The notes under the pieces are model-generated. The model was not told the DNA's origin, did no database searches, and saw nothing but the letters and a program-made list of their open reading frames with translations. A DNA stretch of 57,599 nt from the NCBI GenBank assembly GCA_045587385.1, contig JAZNCE010000104.1, positions 1-57,599 on the forward strand, in the 5' to 3' direction. Source of the stretch: SVQP01 sp045587385 (lineage in GTDB: Bacteria; Bacillota; Clostridia; Oscillospirales; CAG-272). Of this stretch, positions 51,216 to 57,599 are shown in pieces (the stretch's first letter is position 1; each line of letters starts with the position of its first letter). The translations under genes and the position numbers were made by a program.

Positions 51216-52820
51216 TGGTAGTACACAAGATAGAAGCGAAAAAGCCCCAACAAGGCACAGGCATACCCGTAAAAAGGCTCTTGAAGGTCGCAGCCTACTG
51301 TCGAGTATCGACCGAGCAAGACGAACAGCAGAACAGCTACGAAGCCCAGATCGAGCATTACAACTCAGTCATAGCCGAACACAAGGATTGGCTGAACGCA
51401 GGTATCTACGCAGACAAAGGCATCTCGGGTACGATGGCGAAGAAACGCCCGGAATTCCTCAAGATGATAAAGCACTGCAGACAACATAAGATAGACCTCA
51501 TCCTCGTCAAGTCCATCTCCCGATTCGCAAGAAACACAGTCGACTGCCTCGAATACATCCGAGAGCTGAAAGCACTCGGCATCGGTGTCATCTTCGAAAA
51601 GGAGAACATCAACACGCTGACAGAAACAAGCGAAGCCATGATAACCATCATGGGCTACTTCGCACAGGCAGAATCCGAGTCCATCAGTAAGAACGTAACG
51701 TGGGGAGTCAGACATGCCTTCGCCGAAGGACGAGTAACGTTCACCTGCGATATCTACGGATATCACAAGGTAGGCGACGGAGTCGAAATCGTCGAGGAAG
51801 AAGCCAAAATCATCCGAGAGATATTCGAAAAATACTATGCAGGTGAAAGTCCCCAAAATATCTGCAACTCACTGAATGAGCGAGGTATCCCCACACCAAG
51901 CAAAAAAGGCAAATGGGTACACGCTACCATTCAGACCATCCTCCGCAATGAAAAGTACAAGGGAGATGTGATTACACAGAAGACCTACTGCTCCGACCTA
52001 CTCACTCACAAGAGAGTAAAGAACACAGGTCAGCTCCCTCAACACTATATAACCGACCACCATGCCGCAATCGTAGATCGTGTCCTATTCGACCGTGTAC
52101 AGGCAGAATATGCCCGTAGAACGGCAAAGAAGAAGATAACCTACAACAACCGAGGATGCACCTCAAAAGAGCAAATACAGCAGTAAATACGCCCTCACAG
52201 AGCTTCTTGTGTGTGGTGACTGCGGATGTCCTTACAGAAGATGCACTTGGGTAAGAAGGGGTGAAAAAAGAATCGTGTGGAGATGTACCACACGAATTGA
52301 ATACGGCAAATCAAAATGCGGTGATGCCCCGACATTGGATGAAGATGTAATTCATAAAGCAATACTCAAAGCACTCTCAAACCTTGTCGAAAACAAGGAT
52401 GAGGTCAAGGACGAGTTAAAGGTTGCCCTCGGCAACGTCCTCATCGACACAGGCACTGACCTCTGCATCGCACACCTTGAAGCACAACTCAAAGAACAAG
52501 AAAACGATATGATGAGAGTCGTAAGGATATGTGCAGAGAGAGGTAACCAAAAGGAATTCGAGGGAGAATTCAAGCGTATCAACGCAAACATCACCGAACT
52601 CCGCCAAATCATCGAGGTGGAGAAAACGAAGATTCGTCCCACGCTGGATATTGAAAGCAGACTCAACCGACTCTTCGAGCAAATAACCGCTGCGAGTGCA
52701 GATATGGAGAACTTCGAGAACAGCCTCATCCGTCAACTGGTCGCTCAGATCAGAGTGGAAAGTGCCGAAGAACTGACCATCATCCTTCACAACGGATTCC
52801 GCACAACAGCCAAAATCTAA
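51215..52820 (+). pseudogene. Third large serine recombinase, interrupted by a frameshift
   Basis: The first part (51215-52186) encodes the resolvase domain (VAAYCRVSTEQDEQQNSYEA, catalytic S32; GISGTMAKKRPEFLKMI) and the recombinase domain up to YNNRGCTSKEQ, then hits a stop. The frame continues at about 52170 in the next phase (KYSSKYALTELLVCGDCG, zinc ribbon CGCPYRRC) to 52820. A single extra base near 52169 explains the break. With it corrected the protein would be about 535 residues, a normal length. It may be a true mutation, an assembly error or a +1 frameshift; the unbroken coding of both parts favours a recent or artefactual change. Confidence 0.85.
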
Positions 52821-52822
52821 CC

Positions 52823-52874
52823 CACAGTAATCAAAGAAAAGGCTATGCCCAAGGTAAGATACCCTTGGGCAAGC
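52823..52874 (+). promoter_or_regulatory. Recurring motif copy E plus hairpin
   Basis: CACAGTAATCAAAGAAAAGG begins two bases after the recombinase stop, followed by TGCCCAAGG / CCTTGGGCA (52846-52871) and, at about 52882, GGCGG / CCGCC. The next gene starts at 52942 after GGAGG. Confidence 0.6.
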
Positions 52875-52941
52875 TCTTTTGGCGGCAGAGTCCGCCATAC
52901 ATAGAGTAATTCTATGAATACTTATTTTATGGAGGTTCACT

Positions 52942-53724
52942 ATGAACACTAATCAGATCAACAACAGAAAAGCAGCTCTCATCCAGTCCATCAAGAATGG
53001 CTTGCCCCTCGATTACTCGGTTGCCCCCGGAGAATTCCTCGCCCTCGTTGCACATACGGATCCCGTGAATTTCAGCCGCGGATTCGATATGCTTCTCCAG
53101 CAGACCAAGGCAGACGAAAGCGAGTTCTTCGGTTACCAATTCGAGAACGAATGCTACGAGGACAAGCTCGAAATGGTACGCAACACCCTGTATATGGATC
53201 CTGTACGCGCACAGATCAACAGATTCAAATACGAGAACGGACTCATTCCCGATGATGAGATTCTCGCCTTCGTGCTGTTCCTTATCGCAGACTCTGACCT
53301 CGTAGCCTATGCAACCGAAACCGGAGAGGTCGAATTCGATGACCTTGCCAACCTGATCAATCACATGGCAAACCGTGCGAAGTTCCTCCTCATGTGTTTG
53401 CGTGACAACCGCTATGATATCCTCAACCTTGTCGTACAGTACGCACGTAAGGAAAAGAGTGACCAAATCGACACTCTCTTCTGCTTCGATACCGTTGAGC
53501 CGGATGACGGTGGCGTTATCGGCTACTACAGAACTCTCACGGACAAGGACGCCTATTATGAAAAATATGGCGATGGTTGCATCCCTGCGTTCGCAGGAAA
53601 AGAGCGTATGCGCGACCTCGGTTTGTCCGATGAAGAGGACGATGACTACGAGGACGATGACTACGAGGACGAATCCGAAGATGAACTCGACGAGCCTCTC
53701 GTAGAGCGTGATTTTGAAGGCTAA
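52942..53724 (+). CDS. Unknown protein with acidic tail, next to recombinases
   Basis: A 260-residue soluble protein. GGAGG precedes the ATG by seven bases. The middle is helical (RFKYENGLIPDDEILAFVLF). The last 40 residues are strongly acidic (SDEEDDDYEDDDYEDESED), like a DNA-mimic or chaperone tail. Codon use matches the recombinases. It is often seen near element genes of clostridia in my reading of similar layouts, but the family has no name I can give. Confidence 0.65.
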   Translation: MNTNQINNRKAALIQSIKNGLPLDYSVAPGEFLALVAHTDPVNFSRGFDMLLQQTKADESEFFGYQFENECYEDKLEMVRNTLYMDPVRAQINRFKYENGLIPDDEILAFVLFLIADSDLVAYATETGEVEFDDLANLINHMANRAKFLLMCLRDNRYDILNLVVQYARKEKSDQIDTLFCFDTVEPDDGGVIGYYRTLTDKDAYYEKYGDGCIPAFAGKERMRDLGLSDEEDDDYEDDDYEDESEDELDEPLVERDFEG

Positions 53725-53961
53725 TGCCTTCACCTGCGGAAACGCAGGTACATAGCGCCACCTCCTCGCTATGTGATTCATTCATATTCTCCTTAAGCCT
53801 TGCGGTGTGAATTTCAGAACTGCAGGCACAGAGAACAGCCACTATAATTCTCTATTATATTAGTTTCCACATTCATTATCAGGCCATCGGTTCTTCCCAT
53901 ATACACTTAACATCGGTCTTGTTTCGGCATCTCCATCATGTTCCACTTATTCTTTCTTGAT

Positions 53962-54120
53962 TTAAAGAGATGATTGCTTTCTTTTTCTTACTAGTTGGGC
54001 GTGTACTTCATGCAAATTCTCATCTTTTATTCGTCGAGTAATGAGTCTCTGAATTCGATATTGTAATGCCTGGAATTTTGAAATTGGCGGCACATATAAG
54101 TTTGAACGAGATTGTTCCCC
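53962..54120 (-). pseudogene. Possible gene remnant without a start
   Basis: The open frame reads NLYVPPISKFQALQYRIQRL, then ITRRIKDENLHEVHAQLVRK and SSL. It is basic and helical like a real protein, but a stop lies just before it and no ribosome site exists. Chance is possible. Confidence 0.25.
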
Positions 54121-54225
54121 TCAAAAGGTCAATATTATACATAATAATTTTTTTAACACCCAAAATAATAATCACATCAATTATGCTCTAACGAGACAAA
54201 ATTTCCATTTATTGCCACTTTTTTG

Positions 54226-54254
54226 TTGACATTATTTCTAAATCATGATATAAT
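54226..54254 (+). promoter_or_regulatory. Consensus promoter 1 of AT-rich operon
   Basis: A perfect TTGACA-17-TATAAT. Confidence 0.8.
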
Positions 54255-54369
54255 ATTATTAAGGAATAAAAAATCACACATCACCAATCCATTATAGAAT
54301 TCATCACAGTAACATTTTTTCGAGTTGCTCTAAAATTCAGTATAATTGAAATATAATCGGAACAAATTG

Positions 54370-54398
54370 TTGACAAAAGTCGAAATATGTGATATAAT
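54370..54398 (+). promoter_or_regulatory. Consensus promoter 2 of AT-rich operon
   Basis: A second perfect TTGACA-17-TATAAT, 144 bases after the first and about 100 bases before the first gene. Confidence 0.8.
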
Positions 54399-54414
54399 AA
54401 TAAGGCTTATAAAT

Positions 54415-54455
54415 AATTTGTGGTTAACGACAAAAAAAGGACCACAAATTTTGTT
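54415..54455 (+). terminator. Leader hairpin / possible attenuator
   Basis: AATTTGTGGT and ACCACAAATT flank a 16-base loop and are followed by TTGTTAAATTATTT. It sits between promoter 2 and the first gene, so it could terminate early or regulate. Confidence 0.55.
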
Positions 54456-54501
54456 AAATTATTTCGCTTTATTGTAAAATTGTATATTCGAGGAAAACAG
54501 T

Positions 54502-54915
54502 GTGAATTATGATTTGAAAAAAGAAGGAATCAAGTTGATATTCTCAATTATAGCTGGAATATTAATGATTCCCTTAGTTAATCAGGTGGATATAAATTTT
54601 TATCGAACAGTTTTTATTTTTCAAATGGGCATTATGCTTGATTTGCTTTTTGATTCTCGAAAAAAGATCCGCTTGTTTTTTATAATATGGGATGCCGTAA
54701 ACACTATTATAAGTTTATTCGCTTGTGCTATTGCATTCTCATGTATGATTCCTGCTTTTTTGGATACGATGGCCAAGATCAATGTTGCACAAATAGTCGA
54801 TATTTTCTTAATGGTATGTGTTTGGTCGTGCTTAATTCGAACACTCATTGAGTTTTCTATTATGACCATTCGATCCAAGTTGATAGGAATTGCTATTTAT
54901 AATTCTCAAATATAA
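54502..54915 (+). CDS. Small polytopic membrane protein, unknown
   Basis: A 137-residue protein with about four membrane helices (KLIFSIIAGILMIPLVNQV; VFIFQMGIMLDLLF; LFFIIWDAVNTIISLFACAI; IVDIFLMVCVWSCLIRTLI). The start is a GTG with GAGGA upstream. It is the first gene of an AT-rich three-gene operon behind two consensus promoters. No family is recognised; the small membrane plus soluble partner layout is seen in some phage-defence and toxin-exclusion modules. Confidence 0.65.
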   Translation: MNYDLKKEGIKLIFSIIAGILMIPLVNQVDINFYRTVFIFQMGIMLDLLFDSRKKIRLFFIIWDAVNTIISLFACAIAFSCMIPAFLDTMAKINVAQIVDIFLMVCVWSCLIRTLIEFSIMTIRSKLIGIAIYNSQI

Positions 54916-54933
54916 AAAGGAGATTTGCATATC

Positions 54934-55176
54934 ATGACTATATTCATAGGAACAGTAATTGGATTGGTGACAATTATTATTATAACTACTGTTATAACCT
55001 TGTTTATTTCAAAAAAGCAAAAGAGAAATGTATCAAGAAAACTTTTGACAGATGTTATATTTACAAGCATGATACACAATACAGATGTGTCCATCGGGGA
55101 TGCCGTGTCCAATTTAAAAACCTATCCAGATCACAATTTTTCCGATTTGATAAGCAAGGAGATGCTTGTAGAATGA
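54934..55176 (+). CDS. Small single-pass membrane protein
   Basis: About 80 residues with one N-terminal membrane helix (FIGTVIGLVTIIIITTVITL) and a basic then polar cytoplasmic tail (SKKQKRNVSRKLLTDVIFTS). AAGGAG lies 11 bases before the ATG. It overlaps the next gene by 4 bp. Probably a partner or anchor of the downstream soluble protein. Confidence 0.65.
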   Translation: MTIFIGTVIGLVTIIIITTVITLFISKKQKRNVSRKLLTDVIFTSMIHNTDVSIGDAVSNLKTYPDHNFSDLISKEMLVE

Positions 55177-55772
55177 TCACTGGATTAGATAATGAAAGTT
55201 ATAATATAATTTGGGACAAATTGATTTTTCCTGAAATAGAGCAGTATGTAAAAAAATTTGAACCATATATCTATGTTTCACCAACAGCAAAAGATGAAAT
55301 TTGGAAGCAATATGTTTTTTTAAATACAAAATTAAAAAATCAGTATATGCAGGATTCATCGAAAATTTTAGATCGGCACAAAGTAGCGGCATGCTATATG
55401 GTTGCCATATGTAATGTTAAACCATTAAGATTTAATAAACCGTCTATAACAAAGCCAAACAATTTTTTTATTGCGAATGAATTAGTAGCCATTTCAATGG
55501 CTACCACATTGGTTGTGAATTTTGTAATTGCAGCCACAGAAAGCAGCGCTGTTTTAACAGAAATCCAAAAAAACGAAATTTGCAATAAGTTTAAGGATGG
55601 AATTTGCTTTCCAGAAAAAGAAATCACAAATCACGGAGAATATATAACAAATTATGCAATGGAACTTTATTTATCCAATATGCAAAGTGATTTCAATTTG
55701 CTTTCTATTGCCCATGAATTGTATTTGTTAGAAGCTTTAACGATGAGACGGACAGATACAGCCAAGACCTAA
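55173..55772 (+). CDS. Unknown soluble protein of the AT-rich operon
   Basis: A 199-residue helical protein coupled by an ATGA overlap to the membrane protein gene. Segments such as LDRHKVAACYMVAICNVKPL and FFIANELVAISMATTLVVNF are hydrophobic but probably packed helices. NLLSIAHELYLLEALTMRRT ends the protein. No catalytic motif is identified. Its lower G+C than the recombinases and the flanking terminators suggest independent acquisition. Confidence 0.65.
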   Translation: MITGLDNESYNIIWDKLIFPEIEQYVKKFEPYIYVSPTAKDEIWKQYVFLNTKLKNQYMQDSSKILDRHKVAACYMVAICNVKPLRFNKPSITKPNNFFIANELVAISMATTLVVNFVIAATESSAVLTEIQKNEICNKFKDGICFPEKEITNHGEYITNYAMELYLSNMQSDFNLLSIAHELYLLEALTMRRTDTAKT

Positions 55773-55780
55773 TTAAAAGG

Positions 55781-55830
55781 GCTCAAACTTTTCGTCTACA
55801 CGAGCGTAGACTTAAAAGTTTGAGCTTTTC
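55781..55830. terminator. Bidirectional terminator after AT-rich operon
   Basis: GCTCAAACTTTT and AAAAGTTTGAGC enclose an inner GTCTAC / GTAGAC stem; TTTTC follows. Confidence 0.8.
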
Positions 55831-55856
55831 TTATTTTTGCAAATTCACGAACCAAA

Positions 55857-55890
55857 GAACTCCGTCTCAAACTAAGACGGAGTTCTTATT
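55857..55890. terminator. Hairpin GAACTCCGTCT / AGACGGAGTTC
   Basis: A perfect 11-bp stem with a short loop, followed by TTATT. Confidence 0.65.
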
Positions 55891-56207
55891 GCTAGCGTTA
55901 GGCACACTCCAATCTCATTGCAATGCTCGATTTACTCGTCAATCACCGCCGCAAGCATGGCAGCTGAACTATAGCATTGAACAAACTGTTGGCAGATTGG
56001 AGAACTAAAGATAAAACATAAGTTTGCGAAGGAACGTATTACGAATTTATAAGATATGTGAAAGCTTTAGAAATATAAATAAATGAGCTTTTAACGGAGG
56101 ACTATGGAAATGTGTTTGAGTTCAAAAAGACAAGAACGTATTCATGGAGAAATGATCAAGTACATTTTATGCGAGTTGTAGAAGTATACTGATATGAAAC
56201 TTTTTTC

Positions 56208-56672
56208 TTGTCAAACATTCGAATTTCTTGGGAAGACATACATATTAAAACCGTAGTCGTCTATGCTCGTGAGAGCAACCACGAAGGAACTGACGGGTCT
56301 TTGGAACGGCAGAAAGAAAGACTTGAGGATTTTTGCGCGGAAAAAGGCTACGATATAGCTAATGAGGTTGCTAGTATCGGTAGCAGAGAGGATAGCCTCC
56401 CGGCACTCAAGAAACTAATCGAGTATCCCCAAACGACACCAAGTCGAACAATTTTGATGGCATCCTCGAACAGAGTGGTGGGTACTTCTTCGGAACTGGA
56501 ATCGATTACCGAACTTGTGAATCAGTCCGGCGTGATAATCCACACAATGGACAGATCCTATGAAGCGGTTGCTAAACACGGATTATCTCCCGAAATGCTG
56601 ATTACTCAAACATTAGCTGATGCTGCTGATGATATCGACGAAAATGAAGGAATTGGTGACATGAGCCTCTAA
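56208..56672 (+). CDS. Resolvase-fold protein without DNA-binding domains
   Basis: A 154-residue protein resembling only the catalytic domain of serine recombinases: VVVYARESNHEGTDGSLERQ (Y19, R21 and candidate catalytic S23), LEDFCAEKGYD, LPALKKLIEYPQ and ILMASSNRVVGTSSELESI. No C-terminal HTH or zinc ribbon follows; the end is acidic (DAADDIDENEGIGDMSL). The start (TTG at 56208) has no ribosome site, so the true start may be elsewhere or the gene may be a fragment. It could be an accessory subunit, like the catalytic-less protein at 50367. Confidence 0.7.
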   Translation: MSNIRISWEDIHIKTVVVYARESNHEGTDGSLERQKERLEDFCAEKGYDIANEVASIGSREDSLPALKKLIEYPQTTPSRTILMASSNRVVGTSSELESITELVNQSGVIIHTMDRSYEAVAKHGLSPEMLITQTLADAADDIDENEGIGDMSL

Positions 56673-56691
56673 AACAAAATATAGAACACAC

Positions 56692-56724
56692 AAGGGCTAA
56701 CCGTACTAAACTATGGTAGCCCTT
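56692..56724 (+). terminator. Terminator after the resolvase-like gene
   Basis: AAGGGCTA and TAGCCCTT arms with a 17-base loop, then ATCCTTGTG; T-poor. Confidence 0.6.
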
Positions 56725-56863
56725 ATCCTTGTGCAAACCTTCCGACATACTATGGTTTTCACCATGTTATACCTCTCTCACAATTTTGATGTGCCGCCAG
56801 TTTTCGCCATCTTTCTGGCGGCATACAGATCGGTTACTCATTGCGATATGTCTCCTCCTTTCT

Positions 56864-56895
56864 AACCTGCGGTGTGAAGTTCAGAACCGCAGGTT
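56864..56895 (+). promoter_or_regulatory. Leader hairpin before last gene
   Basis: Perfect 10-bp arms AACCTGCGGT and ACCGCAGGTT. A related block (GCGGTGTGAATTTCAGAAC) lies at 53800, so this may be a shared leader element. Confidence 0.65.
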
Positions 56896-56924
56896 TCTAC
56901 ATACCCAAAAGAAAGGATGTACGT

Positions 56925-57599
56925 ATGGAAACTACAAGACGAATAAATGAATTCAACCTTGAAAACCGACCGTTTTATATCGTCGATCACGATGACGGAA
57001 CTTTTTCTCTCTGCCTTCAGCTTGACCTGCTGAACGGTCAGCATGCGGATTACTGTCAGACGGCATTCGACAGATATGCTAAGTCTATCGGAGAGCCGAC
57101 AACCACACCTATCGGACTCAAGACTCACGGTAACGGTTACGAATGGGAAGCAGCCTTCAGACAGGCTTTCAGAAACGATCCCAATATCGGACGTGTGCTG
57201 TTTGATTGCGAAGCCGGAGGGTTCTTCTGTTCCTGCGATGACCTTGATATCCTCGAAGACTTCGGCATCCGCTTCAAAGACGTATGCGAGGATACAGATC
57301 GATTCACAGAGGTGATCACTGAGGGCATTCAGTTTCAAGAAGCTTGGGAAAAGGAACAGGAGCAGCTCATGAAGACCGTAAAAGGCCAGCTCATGAAGCA
57401 TCCAAGTGCGGTATTCGAAATAAAGACACCGGACGGTGACATCCGCATTTCTCCAAATGATATCAAATTGCTTCTGTCCGGAGAAATGAATACCGTGGTA
57501 ATCGACGGTTGCCATTATGCAGCCTTTGAACTGCTGGATCAGGAAGTCGTTGGAATGCAGACGGATATCTTCGATGACAGCCTTATACGAATGAAAACA
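56925..57599 (+). CDS. Unknown protein, runs off the window end
   Basis: An open frame of 225 codons with no stop before the window end. The ATG follows AAAGGA by seven bases and a leader hairpin. The protein starts METTRRINEFNLENRPFYIV, contains KTHGNGYEWEAAFRQAF and DCEAGGFFCSCDDLDILEDF, and continues with SPNDIKLLLSGEMNTVVIDG. Codon use (no rare stops across 675 bases, RBS, G+C like the recombinases) supports a real gene; a minus-strand frame on the same DNA is a shadow. It resembles element-borne DUF proteins of clostridia; the function is unknown. Confidence 0.7.
   Translation, partial: METTRRINEFNLENRPFYIVDHDDGTFSLCLQLDLLNGQHADYCQTAFDRYAKSIGEPTTTPIGLKTHGNGYEWEAAFRQAFRNDPNIGRVLFDCEAGGFFCSCDDLDILEDFGIRFKDVCEDTDRFTEVITEGIQFQEAWEKEQEQLMKTVKGQLMKHPSAVFEIKTPDGDIRISPNDIKLLLSGEMNTVVIDGCHYAAFELLDQEVVGMQTDIFDDSLIRMKT

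Larger units (their letters stand above)
53725..54501. other. Non-coding: hairpins, possible gene remnant, two strong promoters
   Basis: Hairpins ACCTGCG / CGCAGGT (53732-53749) and ACATAGCG / CGCTATGT (53750-53774) follow the stop. A block at 53798-53826 resembles the leader hairpin at 56864-56895. A minus-strand frame (54120-53962) looks protein-like but has no start. From 54181 the DNA becomes very AT-rich with two consensus promoters. Confidence 0.55.
55773..56207. other. Intergenic with two terminators and possible gene tail
   Basis: After the two hairpins (55781, 55857) an open stretch to 56008 reads like the end of a protein (ALGTLQSHCNARFTRQSPPQ), but it has no start of its own. A 25-codon frame at 56104-56181 follows GGAGG and may be a short leader or remnant. 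No complete gene is seen. Confidence 0.4.

Noticed and set aside
56862..57515. 217-codon minus-strand frame at the right end
   Set aside because: The plus-strand frame from 56925 has a ribosome site, leader hairpin and better codon use and is open to the window end; the minus frame is its shadow.
1..57599. CRISPR arrays, tRNA and rRNA genes
   Set aside because: No regularly spaced short repeats, and no tRNA- or rRNA-like sequence noticed; the direct repeats at 1 and 177 are only two copies.

Overview
The window looks like accessory DNA from a gut or rumen-type clostridium (Bacillota, Oscillospiraceae/Ruminococcaceae-like). The evidence is the strong AGGAGG-type ribosome sites, TTGACA/TATAAT promoters, the moderately low G+C, a CD1115-type VirD4 protein, AgrA/AgrC-like signalling, LexA plus ImmA/IrrE, and a tandem of large serine recombinases. 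It appears to be a mosaic mobile region: mobilisation genes lie at the left (about 0.4-5.5 kb) and a serine recombinase cluster at the right (48.8-52.8 kb). I see no VirB4/VirB6/VirB1-type mating-channel genes, so it reads as a mobilisable element (IME) or part of a larger ICE rather than a complete conjugative element.

Layout. 0-0.45 kb: a 67-bp direct repeat and palindromic DNA, a candidate oriT/origin. 0.46-5.5 kb: mobilisation accessory protein, relaxase, Toprim primase-like protein, HTH protein, VirD4 coupling protein. 5.98-13.8 kb (minus strand): a RiPP-type peptide operon in the order ACP-like carrier, radical SAM/SPASM enzyme, a short unlisted 58-residue five-Cys precursor peptide, a second radical SAM enzyme with an N-terminal PqqD-like domain, two half ABC exporters, and a SpoU/TrmH RNA 2'-O-methyltransferase. 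A divergent large protein (14.1-15.9 kb; BtrH-N/C39-like plus discoidin-like) shares the control region. 16.1-20.4 kb (minus): ECF sigma factor, anti-sigma protein, two secreted papain-like proteins and a lipoprotein. 20.5-23.5 kb: small regulators and hypothetical genes. 23.5-33.5 kb: LytTR response regulator, a soluble GHKL kinase, and two heterodimeric ABC exporter pairs with small coiled-coil or unknown proteins between them. 33.6-36.8 kb: an XRE regulator with a repeat-like C-terminus and small unknown genes. 37.1-42.0 kb: a 1265-residue secreted multidomain protein ending in a CHAT/caspase-like domain, then a lipoprotein. 42.5-47.5 kb: WYL regulator, LexA-like repressor, ImmA/IrrE protease, zinc ribbon, sigma-like protein, DUF4143 ATPase. 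47.7-48.0 kb: a highly structured non-coding segment. 48.2-52.8 kb: MazF/PemK toxin, a SHOCT-like small protein, and three serine recombinase genes, one lacking the catalytic domain and one frameshifted. 54.2-55.8 kb: an AT-rich three-gene operon of unknown function behind two consensus promoters. 56.2-57.6 kb: a resolvase-fold fragment protein and an unfinished gene running off the end.

How it may work together (inference). LexA/ImmA and WYL probably govern the element's life cycle, the recombinases move it, and the relaxase and VirD4 allow it to use another element's mating channel. The cargo is dominated by peptide production, export and sensing: a radical SAM peptide pathway, six half-transporters, an Agr-like soluble two-component pair and an ECF-controlled set of secreted cysteine-peptidase-like proteins. 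The best candidate for an undescribed system is the radical SAM peptide cluster, with its carrier protein, divergent BtrH-like gene and possible ribosome-methylating immunity gene.
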